From Flavobacterium sp. UBA7680 (GTDB taxonomy: Bacteria; Bacteroidota; Bacteroidia; Flavobacteriales; Flavobacteriaceae), in contig NZ_DLHA01000056.1 of NCBI RefSeq assembly GCF_002482975.1, positions 1 to 60,055 on the forward strand: a stretch of DNA of 60,055 nucleotides, read 5' to 3'. The position numbers and the translations under genes were made by a program. Each line of letters begins with the position of its first letter. Within the stretch, counting starts at the first letter, position 1. Under the pieces are notes generated by a model. The model ran no database searches, was not told the DNA's origin, and saw only the letters and a program-made list of their open reading frames with translations. Of the stretch, positions 42,777 through 51,607 are shown piece by piece.

Positions 42777-44900
42777 ATGACCCCTACACAATACATCGCT
42801 CAACATATATCCGTTTCGGAAAAACAAATACAAAACACCTTGGAATTGTTGCAAAACGATTGCACGATTCCGTTTATTGCCCGTTACCGCAAAGATGCGA
42901 CAGGAAATTTAGACGAGGTGGTGATTGAGCAAATTGCACAAGCTTTTAAAGCTTATGAAGCGATTGTAAAACGCAAAGAGGCGATTGTAAAAGCGATTGA
43001 AAGTCAAGGCTTGTTAACGCCTGAATTGAATCAAAAAATTGTGAATTGTTTTGAGGTAAACGAATTAGAAGATTTGTATTTACCCTATAAAAAGAAGAAA
43101 AAAACCAAAGCCGATACCGCTCGTGAAAACGGTTTGGAACCCCTAGCCAAAATCATGATGGCACAAAATGCCGATAATATCGAAGTGATAGCCTCTAGAT
43201 ATTTGAATGCAAATGTACCCAACGAAGACGATGCCTTACAAGGTGCACGAGATATTGTAGCGGAGTGGATTAATGAAAATTTGTACATCCGTAAGCAACT
43301 CCGCAGAATGTTTCAGCGGAAAGCGAACATTACCGCCAAAGTGGTGAAAACCGCTTTAGAAAAAGAAGAAGCACAAAAGTTTAAACAGTATTTTGATTGG
43401 TCAGAAAATTTGAGCAAAGCTGCTTCGCATCGATTATTGGCGATGTTGCGTGCTGAAACCGAAGGTTTTATCAAGCTGAAAATTGGTGTAGAAACCGAAG
43501 AAGCTTTAGATTTCATCAAACAAAATATCATCAAAGCGAAAAACGCTACTACCCCTCATTTAGTATTAGCAATTGAAGACAGCTACAAAAGATTGTTATC
43601 ACCTGCTATTGCCAATGAAGTTTTACAAGAATGCAAAGACAAAGCCGACACCCAATCCATACAAGTTTTTGCTAATAATTTAGGGCAATTATTATTAGAA
43701 CCACCTTTGGGTGAAAAACGTATTTTGGCTCTTGATCCTGGTTTTAAAAGTGGCTGTAAAGTAGTGTGCTTAGACGAAAAAGGCGATTTATTACACAACG
43801 AAAATATTTATCCGCACGCCCCACAAAATGATGTTTCTGGCGCGATAAAAAAAATCCGTTCGATGGTGAATGCGTATAAAATTGACGCCATTTCAATTGG
43901 GAACGGAACTGCCGCTCGTGAAACGGAATTCTTTATCAAAAAGATACCTTTTGAAAAGCCCATTCAGGTTTTTATGGTAAACGAAAGTGGCGCATCAGTA
44001 TATTCGGCCAGTAAAATTGCGCGAGACGAATTCCCAAATTATGATGTTACCGTGCGTGGGGCCGTTTCCATTGGGCGTCGTTTGTCTGACCCCTTGGCAG
44101 AATTGGTAAAAATTGACCCTAAAGCCATAGGTGTGGGGCAATACCAACACGATGTAAATCAAACCCAATTGAAAGAATCGTTAGATGCGGTGGTGGTGCG
44201 TTGCGTAAATAAAGTAGGGGTCAACATCAATACCGCTAGTAAATATTTATTGCAATATGTATCGGGCATTGGCGAAAAAGTAGCCGAAAATATTGTGCAC
44301 TACCGCACCGAAAATGGTGCTTTCACCAATCGAAAGGAATTGAATAAAGTAACCGGATTGGGTAAAAAAGCCTTTCAGCAAGCCGCAGCATTTATTAGAA
44401 TTCCACAATCGGAACATCCGTTAGACAACTCCTCCGTACATCCCGAAGCCTATGCTATTGTAGAAAAAATGGCCAAAGACTTAAAAATTAAATTACCCGA
44501 ACTGATTGGCAATGCTGAAAAAATCAAACAAATCAATCTAGAAAATTACATTACGCCCGAAATTGGATTATTAGGTTTGCAAGACATTGTAAAAGAATTG
44601 CAAAAACCCGGTTTAGACCCCCGAAAATCTGCCAAAATATTTGAATTTGACCCATCGGTAAAAACCATCAAAGATTTGAAAACAGGCATGGTTTTGCCTG
44701 GTATTGTCAACAACATCACCAATTTTGGTTGTTTTGTTGATATAGGAATCAAAGAAAGCGGATTAGTTCATATTTCGCAACTAAAAGCCGGTTTTGTAAG
44801 CGATGTAAACGAAGTGGTAAAATTGCATCAGCATGTTGATGTAAAAGTTACTGAGGTTGATGAGGATCGAAAACGTATTCAATTAACCATGGTTTTGTAA
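42777..44900 (+). CDS. tex: Tex-family RNA-binding transcriptional accessory protein
   Basis: 707 aa from ATG 42777; an earlier in-frame TTG at 42735 lies in a low-complexity tract and is unlikely. Order: Tex N-terminal helical domain, YqgF-like RNase H fold (ILALDPGFKSGCKVVCLD, ~310), tandem helix-hairpin-helix (LLQYVSGIGEKVAENIV, VTGLGKKAFQQAAAFI), and a C-terminal S1 domain (GMVLPGIVNNITNFGCFVDIG, ~630-700). It binds nucleic acid and influences transcription. The Septu-like pair follows 40 bp downstream. Confidence 0.96.
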   Translation: MTPTQYIAQHISVSEKQIQNTLELLQNDCTIPFIARYRKDATGNLDEVVIEQIAQAFKAYEAIVKRKEAIVKAIESQGLLTPELNQKIVNCFEVNELEDLYLPYKKKKKTKADTARENGLEPLAKIMMAQNADNIEVIASRYLNANVPNEDDALQGARDIVAEWINENLYIRKQLRRMFQRKANITAKVVKTALEKEEAQKFKQYFDWSENLSKAASHRLLAMLRAETEGFIKLKIGVETEEALDFIKQNIIKAKNATTPHLVLAIEDSYKRLLSPAIANEVLQECKDKADTQSIQVFANNLGQLLLEPPLGEKRILALDPGFKSGCKVVCLDEKGDLLHNENIYPHAPQNDVSGAIKKIRSMVNAYKIDAISIGNGTAARETEFFIKKIPFEKPIQVFMVNESGASVYSASKIARDEFPNYDVTVRGAVSIGRRLSDPLAELVKIDPKAIGVGQYQHDVNQTQLKESLDAVVVRCVNKVGVNINTASKYLLQYVSGIGEKVAENIVHYRTENGAFTNRKELNKVTGLGKKAFQQAAAFIRIPQSEHPLDNSSVHPEAYAIVEKMAKDLKIKLPELIGNAEKIKQINLENYITPEIGLLGLQDIVKELQKPGLDPRKSAKIFEFDPSVKTIKDLKTGMVLPGIVNNITNFGCFVDIGIKESGLVHISQLKAGFVSDVNEVVKLHQHVDVKVTEVDEDRKRIQLTMVL

Positions 44901-44921
44901 AACAAATTCTTTGTATTTTTG
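44895..44921 (+). promoter_or_regulatory. Promoter of the Septu-like pair
   Basis: TTG (44895-44897), 16 nt, then TATTTTTG (44914-44921), an exact TAnnTTTG. It overlaps the last codons of tex. The predicted start near 44927 supports ATG 44941 over the in-frame TTG 44929. Confidence 0.5.
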
Positions 44922-44940
44922 TTAATAATTGAAATTGAAA

Positions 44941-46248
44941 ATGGAAAATAAAAAAGATGTTGTAGATAAAAAAGATCATTCTTATTTCTATTCTTTAGAA
45001 TTAGAAGGAGTTAATTGTTTTAAAGACAAGCAAACTTTAGATTTATCTAATGGGAAAGGAAATTATTCTCCTTGGACTATTATTTTAGGAGATAATGGTA
45101 CTGGAAAAACTACTTTATTAAGAGTTTTAGATAGAATACAGCCATATCATGACCTTTTAATTACTGACAAGGATACTGATAAATTATTGAAAATACCTAT
45201 TATTACTTATGACAATTATGTTAAAAAGGGAGTTTTACCGCAAACAACTAAAGTGAAACTTTCAATTTTTAATAATACAAAAGGAATAATTCCAAACACA
45301 GTATCAATTACTGATGATACAATTAAAATATATAACATATTAATTTCAAATGTTTTCCTTTTATCGTATGGTGCTTCTAGAAGAATGAGTAAAAATCAAA
45401 ACATATCTTCTAAAGAGATAAATGAAAATAAAATTACTTCTCTTTTTAATGATTCTATAGAATTAATAAATGCTGAAGAATGGTTTTTACAAAAAGAATG
45501 GGCATCAATTAAATCTGAAGGAGTTACAAAAGAAAAATTTGAAAACGATTTTAATAAGGTAAAAACGATTTTGATTGATATCTTACCCGATGTTTCAGAT
45601 ATTCAATCCAAGCCTATTGATGAGAACAATTCCAAGCCTATTTTAGAGGTAGAAACTTCTTATGGATGGGTAAGTTTAAGAAATCTTAGTTTTGGTTATC
45701 AAACGCTCACAGCTTTGATTGTTGATATAGCTTCCAACATGATGGAACAATATCCAAATAGCAATAATCCACTAGAAGAACCTGCAATTATTTTAATAGA
45801 TGAAATTGATTTGCATTTACATCCTAAATGGCAACGGACTGTAATTGATAAACTATCTCAACATTTTCCTAAAGCACAATTTATAGCAACATCTCACAGT
45901 CCATTGATTGTACAAGCTGCGTTAGATAAGAAAGCTAATATTGTGGTTTGTAGAAAAGAAGGAGATAGAGTAATTATTGATAACGATCCTGATGAAGTAA
46001 AAGGCTGGAGAATAGATCAAATATTAACTTCAGATTTATTTGAATTAAGCAGTTCAAAATCAATTGCTTTTGAAGAAATTAGAAATGAGAAAACGAGTAT
46101 TCTTTTAAAGAATGAATTATCTGATTCTGATAAGGAAAGATTAGATTTTTTAAATCAAAAACTTAATAATACTCCTGTTTTTACGTCTAAAGAAGCTATT
46201 GATGCAGAAGAATTGATTAAAAAAGCAGCTGAACTATTAAAAAAATAG
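44941..46248 (+). CDS. ptuA: Septu-like AAA/ABC-type ATPase (PtuA family)
   Basis: 435 aa from ATG 44941. SMC/RecF/OLD-type ATPase: Walker A ILGDNGTGKTTLLRV (~45), Q/signature region RNLSFGYQTLTALIVDIAS (~250), Walker B AIILIDEIDLHLHPKWQ (~285) and switch histidine FIATSHSPLIVQAA (~320). Directly followed by an HNH nuclease gene (8-bp gap), the arrangement of Septu (PtuA-PtuB) antiphage defence and of the effector part of some retrons. No reverse transcriptase or ncRNA is seen, so Septu is preferred. Codon use looks more AT-rich than tex, suggesting horizontal acquisition. Confidence 0.8.
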   Translation: MENKKDVVDKKDHSYFYSLELEGVNCFKDKQTLDLSNGKGNYSPWTIILGDNGTGKTTLLRVLDRIQPYHDLLITDKDTDKLLKIPIITYDNYVKKGVLPQTTKVKLSIFNNTKGIIPNTVSITDDTIKIYNILISNVFLLSYGASRRMSKNQNISSKEINENKITSLFNDSIELINAEEWFLQKEWASIKSEGVTKEKFENDFNKVKTILIDILPDVSDIQSKPIDENNSKPILEVETSYGWVSLRNLSFGYQTLTALIVDIASNMMEQYPNSNNPLEEPAIILIDEIDLHLHPKWQRTVIDKLSQHFPKAQFIATSHSPLIVQAALDKKANIVVCRKEGDRVIIDNDPDEVKGWRIDQILTSDLFELSSSKSIAFEEIRNEKTSILLKNELSDSDKERLDFLNQKLNNTPVFTSKEAIDAEELIKKAAELLKK

Positions 46249-46256
46249 TTTCCATT

Positions 46257-47087
46257 ATGATAAAGATAGTTAAGGACGAAGCTCCTGAAAAATTAATTAA
46301 AAATGGTTCGGCACAAACTAAAATTGATTTAGAAGAATATTCGAATAATAAAACAAAATATAATTCTGGCGAATCAAAATTTGAAGCTTTCAGTACAATA
46401 TATAATTCTGATATAGTACGAGACACTTTAGAAAGTATTCAAAAAAACAAATGTTGTTACTGCGAAACTAAAAGTACTAGAAGTAATAGTGATGTAGAAC
46501 ATTTTAGACCCAAAGCAGCATATTCGTCTAGTTTTAAAGGTAACAGTTTATATCCTGGATATTTTTGGTTAGCTTATGATTGGGATAATGTATTTTTAGC
46601 TTGTCAAGTTTGTAATCAGATTTTTAAAAATGATTTTTTTCCAATTGAAGTAGAATCAACAAGAGCACAATTAAATAATTTTGAAATCGATAACGAAGTT
46701 TCATTATTTGTTCATCCCTCACAAGATGAACCGGAAGATGAAATAGAATATAGAGAAAGTATACCATTTGGAAAAACGAAAAAAGGTAAAATTACAATTG
46801 CTTACCTTGGTTTTGGTTCACTTGAACATGGAAAAGAATTCGCTCTAGAATATTCTAAAAAACATAAAATTAGAATTAATAGACTTTTTGAAGAAAGAGA
46901 AATCTTTTATCAAGAAAAGGCAAAGATTTATAGAACAATAAAACTGTTAGAAACAAAAGAATTAGATTCTGAAGGATTACAAGTTTTAAATGGACTTAAG
47001 CATATTATTGATAATGCACAAAATTTAGATTCAGAATGGTCATCTATGATAAAATGTGCAGTTAAAAATGAATTTAGAGAATATTAA
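46257..47087 (+). CDS. ptuB: Septu-like HNH endonuclease (PtuB family)
   Basis: 276 aa. HNH/zinc-type nuclease core: KCCYCETK (~62-67), DVEHFRPKAAY (~78-88), then YPGYFWLAYDWDNVFLAC and CQVCNQIFKNDFFP (~118-130). This is the layout of the HNH family (TIGR02646-like) that pairs with PtuA ATPases. The C-terminal half is helical and charged. Predicted to cut nucleic acid, possibly tRNA or DNA, when the ATPase senses phage infection; the target is not deducible here. Confidence 0.8.
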   Translation: MIKIVKDEAPEKLIKNGSAQTKIDLEEYSNNKTKYNSGESKFEAFSTIYNSDIVRDTLESIQKNKCCYCETKSTRSNSDVEHFRPKAAYSSSFKGNSLYPGYFWLAYDWDNVFLACQVCNQIFKNDFFPIEVESTRAQLNNFEIDNEVSLFVHPSQDEPEDEIEYRESIPFGKTKKGKITIAYLGFGSLEHGKEFALEYSKKHKIRINRLFEEREIFYQEKAKIYRTIKLLETKELDSEGLQVLNGLKHIIDNAQNLDSEWSSMIKCAVKNEFREY

Positions 47088-47134
47088 AATTATCAGAACA
47101 TGTTACATTAATGATAGTTTAAAAATTGCAAATC

Positions 47135-47186
47135 AAAAAAAAGAAACTCCCAAATTCAATTTGTAATTTGGGAGTTTCTTTTTTTA
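47135..47186. terminator. Bidirectional terminator between ptuB and the GH8 gene
   Basis: About 21-bp near-perfect stem, including GAAACTCCCAAATT (47143-47156) and AATTTGGGAGTTTC (47165-47178), with A and T runs outside and an 8-nt loop. Confidence 0.9.
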
Positions 47187-47189
47187 GTA

Positions 47190-48593
47190 TTATTTCAAAA
47201 TCACTTTTTTAGTCACACTTTTATAATCATCATTGGATATCTTTATTAAATAAATTCCGGAAGATTGATTGGCTAAATTGATTTCTGTATTTTCATTGGT
47301 TGTTTTTTGCTGATGAATAATGCTTCCTGAAGGAGAAATTACAGAAATGGTAGATTGCTGAGGTGCATGAACAGTAAATCGATCGGCACTCGGATTTGGG
47401 AAAAGCGTAACAGTAGATTTTTCTAAATCAAAATCTCCAGTAGATAAATTGGCCGTTGGTGGCAGATAAAAATTACCTGTCAATAAAAAAGAATACAATG
47501 TTTTTAATGTATGATTAAAATAACTGTTGGGTTCATTTAAGTTATTTAAGTCGCTATAAGAAGCGTCTAAATGTGCCTGATTTTCACCCGCCATTGCTGC
47601 ACAGGCAAATGCTCCCACAAAAGTAGCATTATGCCATTGCCCGTTTAAAGATCCGTTTTGGTTGTAGCCATCTTTGATATTGGCAGATCCGCCAAGATTT
47701 ATGCGTACAAAATCAGATGATTTTTTGGCGTAAGCCTTTGCATCAGCATTTCCATACCATAAATAATCAACAGCAATGCGCCATGGAGTTCTTGCAGCAT
47801 CATAAGTATACGCTTTTCCTTCTCTATTATACCCATTGGCTGAAGCTATAGTAGAATAAGCGCCAGATGCCTGACACCAGTCAGAAACTAACCCACCAAC
47901 AGCATTATTGATAGCTAAATTATTGTTTATAATGGTATAAGATTTTGCAGCAACCTGATTCCAAAAAGTGGCATCATTTGAAAAAGTTCCAAAAGCTCTG
48001 TAATAGGCTGGCGAAAAATAAGAGGGATTTGTAATTTGGCTTCCGCCGAATTGATCTCCGGGCTTTAAAACAAAAGTATTGGCTTCAATTTCATGAGATT
48101 TTATAGTAGCAATCAATGTTTGCGCGTCACTTTTATAATTTAATGTTCCATTACTTGCCCATTGATAATCGGCAACAATAAGCGCAAAGGCAGCGTCAAG
48201 TTCTGCATCTGTCGCACCATTTGCACCATTTATTCCAGAACAGCCGTTGATTTTCCAGTTCATTACACCATTAAAATTTACATTGTCTTTATAATACAAC
48301 CAAAGACCATCAAACAATGTTTTATCGGCGGCATAAACAGCAAGCAGCATTCCGTAACCAATTCCTTCAGAAACAGTTTGAGAAGGATCGTCAAATTTTA
48401 CTCTGAATCGGCCATTCGAACAGCTTGTAACAAAATTATCTTTCCAGATTTTATAATTGTTTTGTGCATCGATAGCATTTTTGTTTGATGCCATTAGGCC
48501 ATTTGTAAATACTACGTTGGCAGGAAAGGGTTGCTTTTGTGCATAACTTTTGAGACACAAAAAAGCAACAGTAATAAGAAGTAGGTTTTTCAT
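47190..48593 (-). CDS. Secreted glycoside hydrolase family 8 enzyme with T9SS sorting domain
   Basis: 467 aa, signal peptide ending KSYAQ. The GH8 (alpha/alpha)6 domain occupies ~22-375. The acid catalyst is in TVSEGIGYGMLLAVYA (~73), and an aspartate-rich active-site element in GATDAELDAAFALIVA (~130). Family members cleave beta-1,4-glucans, chitosan, xylan or lichenan; the specificity cannot be fixed here. Residues ~395-467 are a type A Por sorting domain (LFPNPSADRFTVHA to KKVILK). Single gene flanked by terminators. Confidence 0.93.
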   Translation of the reverse strand: MKNLLLITVAFLCLKSYAQKQPFPANVVFTNGLMASNKNAIDAQNNYKIWKDNFVTSCSNGRFRVKFDDPSQTVSEGIGYGMLLAVYAADKTLFDGLWLYYKDNVNFNGVMNWKINGCSGINGANGATDAELDAAFALIVADYQWASNGTLNYKSDAQTLIATIKSHEIEANTFVLKPGDQFGGSQITNPSYFSPAYYRAFGTFSNDATFWNQVAAKSYTIINNNLAINNAVGGLVSDWCQASGAYSTIASANGYNREGKAYTYDAARTPWRIAVDYLWYGNADAKAYAKKSSDFVRINLGGSANIKDGYNQNGSLNGQWHNATFVGAFACAAMAGENQAHLDASYSDLNNLNEPNSYFNHTLKTLYSFLLTGNFYLPPTANLSTGDFDLEKSTVTLFPNPSADRFTVHAPQQSTISVISPSGSIIHQQKTTNENTEINLANQSSGIYLIKISNDDYKSVTKKVILK

Positions 48594-48646
48594 TATTATT
48601 GTTATTTGATTTAGGGACTCTAAAAGTAAGTTTTTTTAGATAAAAT

Positions 48647-48682
48647 AAAAACCCCAAACTACATCGTAATTTGGGGTTTTAT
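48647..48682 (-). terminator. Terminator of tatA
   Basis: Stem AAAACCCCAAA / TTTGGGGTTTT (48648-48658 and 48670-48680) with an 11-nt loop, just after tatA on the minus strand. Confidence 0.85.
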
Positions 48683-48699
48683 AATAAGGATATAATTTC

Positions 48700-48888
48700 T
48701 TATTTAATTTCTTCCTCTTCTTTTTTAGCAGAAGGTGCAGGAGGGGTTTGATCGTCTTTAGCAGCGTTCTTAAATTCTTTAATTCCACTTCCTAAACCTT
48801 TCATTAATTCCGGAATTTTTTTACCTCCAAAAAGTAATATCACAATACCTACTATTACAAGGATTTCTGTAAGACCTAATCTTCCCAT
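48700..48888 (-). CDS. tatA: Sec-independent protein translocase TatA/TatE
   Basis: 62 aa, normal for Bacteroidota TatA. N-terminal membrane helix LTEILVIVGIVILLFGGKKIPEL, the hinge GGKKIPE, an amphipathic helix MKGLGSGIKEFKNAAKDD, and an acidic tail. It forms the pore-related part of the twin-arginine export system. tatC is not in the window. Confidence 0.96.
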   Translation of the reverse strand: MGRLGLTEILVIVGIVILLFGGKKIPELMKGLGSGIKEFKNAAKDDQTPPAPSAKKEEEEIK

Positions 48889-48932
48889 GATTGTATATTT
48901 AATGCCGAAGCAAATTATGTTCTAATTTTATG

Positions 48933-48940
48933 CAAATGTA
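48933..48940 (-). promoter_or_regulatory. -7 element upstream of tatA
   Basis: TACATTTG on the minus strand, an exact TAnnTTTG, 45 bp before the tatA ATG. No clear -33 TTG. Confidence 0.45.
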
Positions 48941-49071
48941 TATAGAAATATACGAAGAAGAAGTGTTTTTGGATTAAAATATTAGTTTCCGGTAGCGTTA
49001 AATATTTTATAAAATCTTAAAATGAGCCTATTCCTTCATTTTTGTAAGGTATCAACAAGGCGATTAATTAT

Positions 49072-49079
49072 TATATTTG
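49072..49079 (+). promoter_or_regulatory. -7 element upstream of the membrane/coiled-coil gene
   Basis: TATATTTG, an exact TAnnTTTG, 19 bp before the ATG at 49098. It probably starts the 49098-51489 transcript, whose genes are closely spaced. Confidence 0.45.
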
Positions 49080-49097
49080 CTCGTATAAACAACCATA

Positions 49098-49598
49098 ATG
49101 ACCAAGAAAAAGTTCAATTTCAGAAAAAATTTATTCATCAAAAACCGACTGGTAATTTTGAATGAAGATACTTTCGAAGAAATTTTTTCGTTCAAACTCA
49201 ACTTAATGAATGTGTTCGTAACGTTCACATTAGGAGGAATATTTCTAATTTTAATTACTACTTTCATCATTGCTTTTACGCCTTTGCGCGAATTTATTCC
49301 GGGTTATTCTTCCTCTGAATTAAAGAAGAATGCAACCGAACTGGCCATCAAATCAGATTCGTTAGAAACCGCTTTAAAGAAAAATGAAGCTTATATAAAA
49401 GGAATTCAGAAGGTTTTAAAAGGCGAATTAGAGTATGCAAAATTCAATAAAGATTCTATTATGGCAGAAACTGATGAAGTTTCGGAAGTAAATATGAAAG
49501 CCTCTGAAGAAGAAATTAAATTAAGGGCAGAAGTGGCAAAGATGGAGAAGGAGTCGGGCGAAAAAACTCGAAGTAAAAACAAAAGTGACAAGAAATAA
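49098..49598 (+). CDS. Membrane protein with coiled coil, function unknown
   Basis: 166 aa. Residues 1-37 are basic and cytoplasmic. One membrane helix lies at ~38-58 (FVTFTLGGIFLILITTFIIAF), followed by a long charged coiled coil and a lysine-rich tail. This resembles the N-terminal anchoring part of Flavobacteria M23 peptidase-type envelope proteins, but no catalytic domain is present. It starts the run leading to the GH3-family gene (11-bp gap). Confidence 0.75.
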   Translation: MTKKKFNFRKNLFIKNRLVILNEDTFEEIFSFKLNLMNVFVTFTLGGIFLILITTFIIAFTPLREFIPGYSSSELKKNATELAIKSDSLETALKKNEAYIKGIQKVLKGELEYAKFNKDSIMAETDEVSEVNMKASEEEIKLRAEVAKMEKESGEKTRSKNKSDKK

Positions 49599-49609
49599 TA
49601 CCGTAAGAA

Positions 49610-51094
49610 ATGTCTATTAAATCAGTAGCTGCAAAATTATTTGCCACGAAAATATTTTATAAAACACAGGCTTGGGCCAATAAGCCGGTCGAAACACAAC
49701 AAGCAGTTTTTAAAAGTTTAATAAATAGTGCCAAAGAAACCCAGTTTGGTACAGATCATCACTTTGATAAAATAAATACGGTTCATGATTTCAGGAAACG
49801 TGTGCCAATTCGTGATTACGAAGATTTAAAACCTTATATCGATAAAGTTCGAATGGGCGAAAAAAATATTCTCTGGAAAGGGAAACCGCTTTATTTTGCC
49901 AAAACTTCAGGAACAACTTCGGGAGCAAAATATATTCCGCTGACCAAAGAATCAATGCCGTATCATATAGAAGCTTCGAGAAATGCAATTTTACATTATA
50001 TATACGAAACCGGAAATGCTGATTTTGTTGATGGAAAAATGATTTTCCTGCAGGGAAGTCCAATTTTAATTGAAAAATATGGGATTAAATTTGGAAGATT
50101 GTCCGGAATTGGAGCTCATTTTGTGCCTAAATATCTTCAAAAAAACAGAATGCCATCTTGGGAAACCAATTGCATCGAAGATTGGGATACCAAAGTAAAT
50201 GCGATCGTAGAAGAAACTATTGATCAGGACATGACCATAATTTCCGGAATTCCCTCTTGGGTACAAATGTATTTTGAGCGATTACAGGAAAAAAGTGGCG
50301 GAAAAAAAATAGGGGATTTGTTTAAAAACTTCAATCTATTTATTTACGGAGGGGTTAATTACGAACCTTACCGCGCCAAATTCGAAAAAATGATTGGCCG
50401 TAAAGTAGACAGTATTGAGTTGTTTCCAGCTTCTGAAGGATTTTTTGCGTATCAGGATTTACAAAAATCTAAAGGAATGCTGTTGTTATTGAATTCAGGA
50501 ATTTTCTATGAGTTTATAAAAGCCGATGAATTCTTTTCAGAAAATCCAAAAAGCTATACAGTTGGTGAAGTAGAAATTGGTGTAAATTATGCCTTGATCG
50601 TTTCTACAAATGCAGGACTTTGGCGATACAATATTGGTGATACAGTTCAGTTTACATCATTATTTCCGCATCGTGTAATCGTTTCGGGCCGAATCAAACA
50701 TTATATTTCAGCTTTTGGTGAACACGTTATTGCCAACGAAGTCGAAAAAGCAATGAAAGAAGCGACAGAAGGAACTAAAATTGTTATCAACGAATTTACG
50801 GTTGCACCTCAAATAAACCCTTCAAGCGGATTGCCTTATCATGAATGGCTGGTTGAATTTGAAAATGAACCCGAAAATTTAGAAGCTTTTGGCGAAGCTA
50901 TCGATGATTCTATGCGAAAGCAAAACATTTACTACGATGATTTAATTACCGGAAATGTGTTGAGGAAAGTGGTTGTCACCAAAGTTTCGAAAAACGGATT
51001 CCAGGATTATATGAAATCGCAAGGAAAATTAGGAGGACAAAATAAAATCCCGAGATTATCGAACAATAGAGATATTGCTGATAATTTGAAATAG
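49610..51094 (+). CDS. GH3 auxin-responsive promoter family acyl-adenylating protein
   Basis: 494 aa, full length for bacterial GH3-like proteins. Adenylate-forming motifs: YFAKTSGTTSGAKYIPLT (~95-112, phosphate loop), FNLFIYGGVNYEPYR, and YRYNIGDTVQF-like LWRYNIGDTVQFTS. In plants the family conjugates amino acids to acyl acids; the bacterial substrate is unknown. Lies between the coiled-coil membrane gene and a small EF-Tu-domain-like gene, all closely spaced. Confidence 0.92.
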   Translation: MSIKSVAAKLFATKIFYKTQAWANKPVETQQAVFKSLINSAKETQFGTDHHFDKINTVHDFRKRVPIRDYEDLKPYIDKVRMGEKNILWKGKPLYFAKTSGTTSGAKYIPLTKESMPYHIEASRNAILHYIYETGNADFVDGKMIFLQGSPILIEKYGIKFGRLSGIGAHFVPKYLQKNRMPSWETNCIEDWDTKVNAIVEETIDQDMTIISGIPSWVQMYFERLQEKSGGKKIGDLFKNFNLFIYGGVNYEPYRAKFEKMIGRKVDSIELFPASEGFFAYQDLQKSKGMLLLLNSGIFYEFIKADEFFSENPKSYTVGEVEIGVNYALIVSTNAGLWRYNIGDTVQFTSLFPHRVIVSGRIKHYISAFGEHVIANEVEKAMKEATEGTKIVINEFTVAPQINPSSGLPYHEWLVEFENEPENLEAFGEAIDDSMRKQNIYYDDLITGNVLRKVVVTKVSKNGFQDYMKSQGKLGGQNKIPRLSNNRDIADNLK

Positions 51095-51099
51095 AGAAA

Positions 51100-51489
51100 A
51101 TGGATAATCATATATCTTATGAGCAAATTAAAAATCGCGAATGTGATTTTATAGTCGAATATCGTTTTTTGTCACCAGAAGAAGGAGGAAGAAAAACAGG
51201 AAATCCTGCTCAGGGTTATCGCTCAGATTTTATGTATTCTGAAGATGAAAATCTAAAAAAAATATGGATGATCTGGCCAGAGTTTCTAGATGAAGAAGGT
51301 CAGGTTATTCTGGATAAATCTATTCGTGTTACAGCTTTCGGGAAAGCTAAAATGTGGATAGTAAATGAAATGAATCAAGAATTTCACAAACAAAAAATAA
51401 AAACAGGATTAAAAGGTTTTTTTATGGAAGGACCACATAAAGTTGCAGAATGTGAAGTTATCCAAATTGTAAATCTTAGTTTAAAATAA
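51100..51489 (+). CDS. Small protein resembling EF-Tu C-terminal (domain III) fold
   Basis: 129 aa. The segment DFIVEYRFLSPEEGGRKTGNPAQGYRSDFMY recalls domain III of EF-Tu, where a similar 'S.EEGGR.TP...YRP.F' pattern occurs. The end (GPHKVAECEVIQIV) is also compatible. There is no GTPase domain. It begins 5 bp after the GH3-family gene. The similarity is by eye only, and the function is unknown. Confidence 0.6.
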   Translation: MDNHISYEQIKNRECDFIVEYRFLSPEEGGRKTGNPAQGYRSDFMYSEDENLKKIWMIWPEFLDEEGQVILDKSIRVTAFGKAKMWIVNEMNQEFHKQKIKTGLKGFFMEGPHKVAECEVIQIVNLSLK

Positions 51490-51607
51490 ATGTTATCAAA
51501 TAATGACATGAATAGATTTCAGTTGAATTAACATTTTTAATTCCTAATTTCGTTTAATAAAATACCTATTACATCTTCTTCAACAGAAGATTTAAAAATA
51601 AAATAGC

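Noticed and set aside
44941..47087. Retron (Ec78-type) instead of Septu
   Set aside because: No reverse transcriptase open frame and no msr/msd-like structured RNA is visible on either side.
49098..49598. M23 peptidase
   Set aside because: Only an anchor and coiled coil are present; the HxxxD and HxH zinc motifs of M23 are absent.
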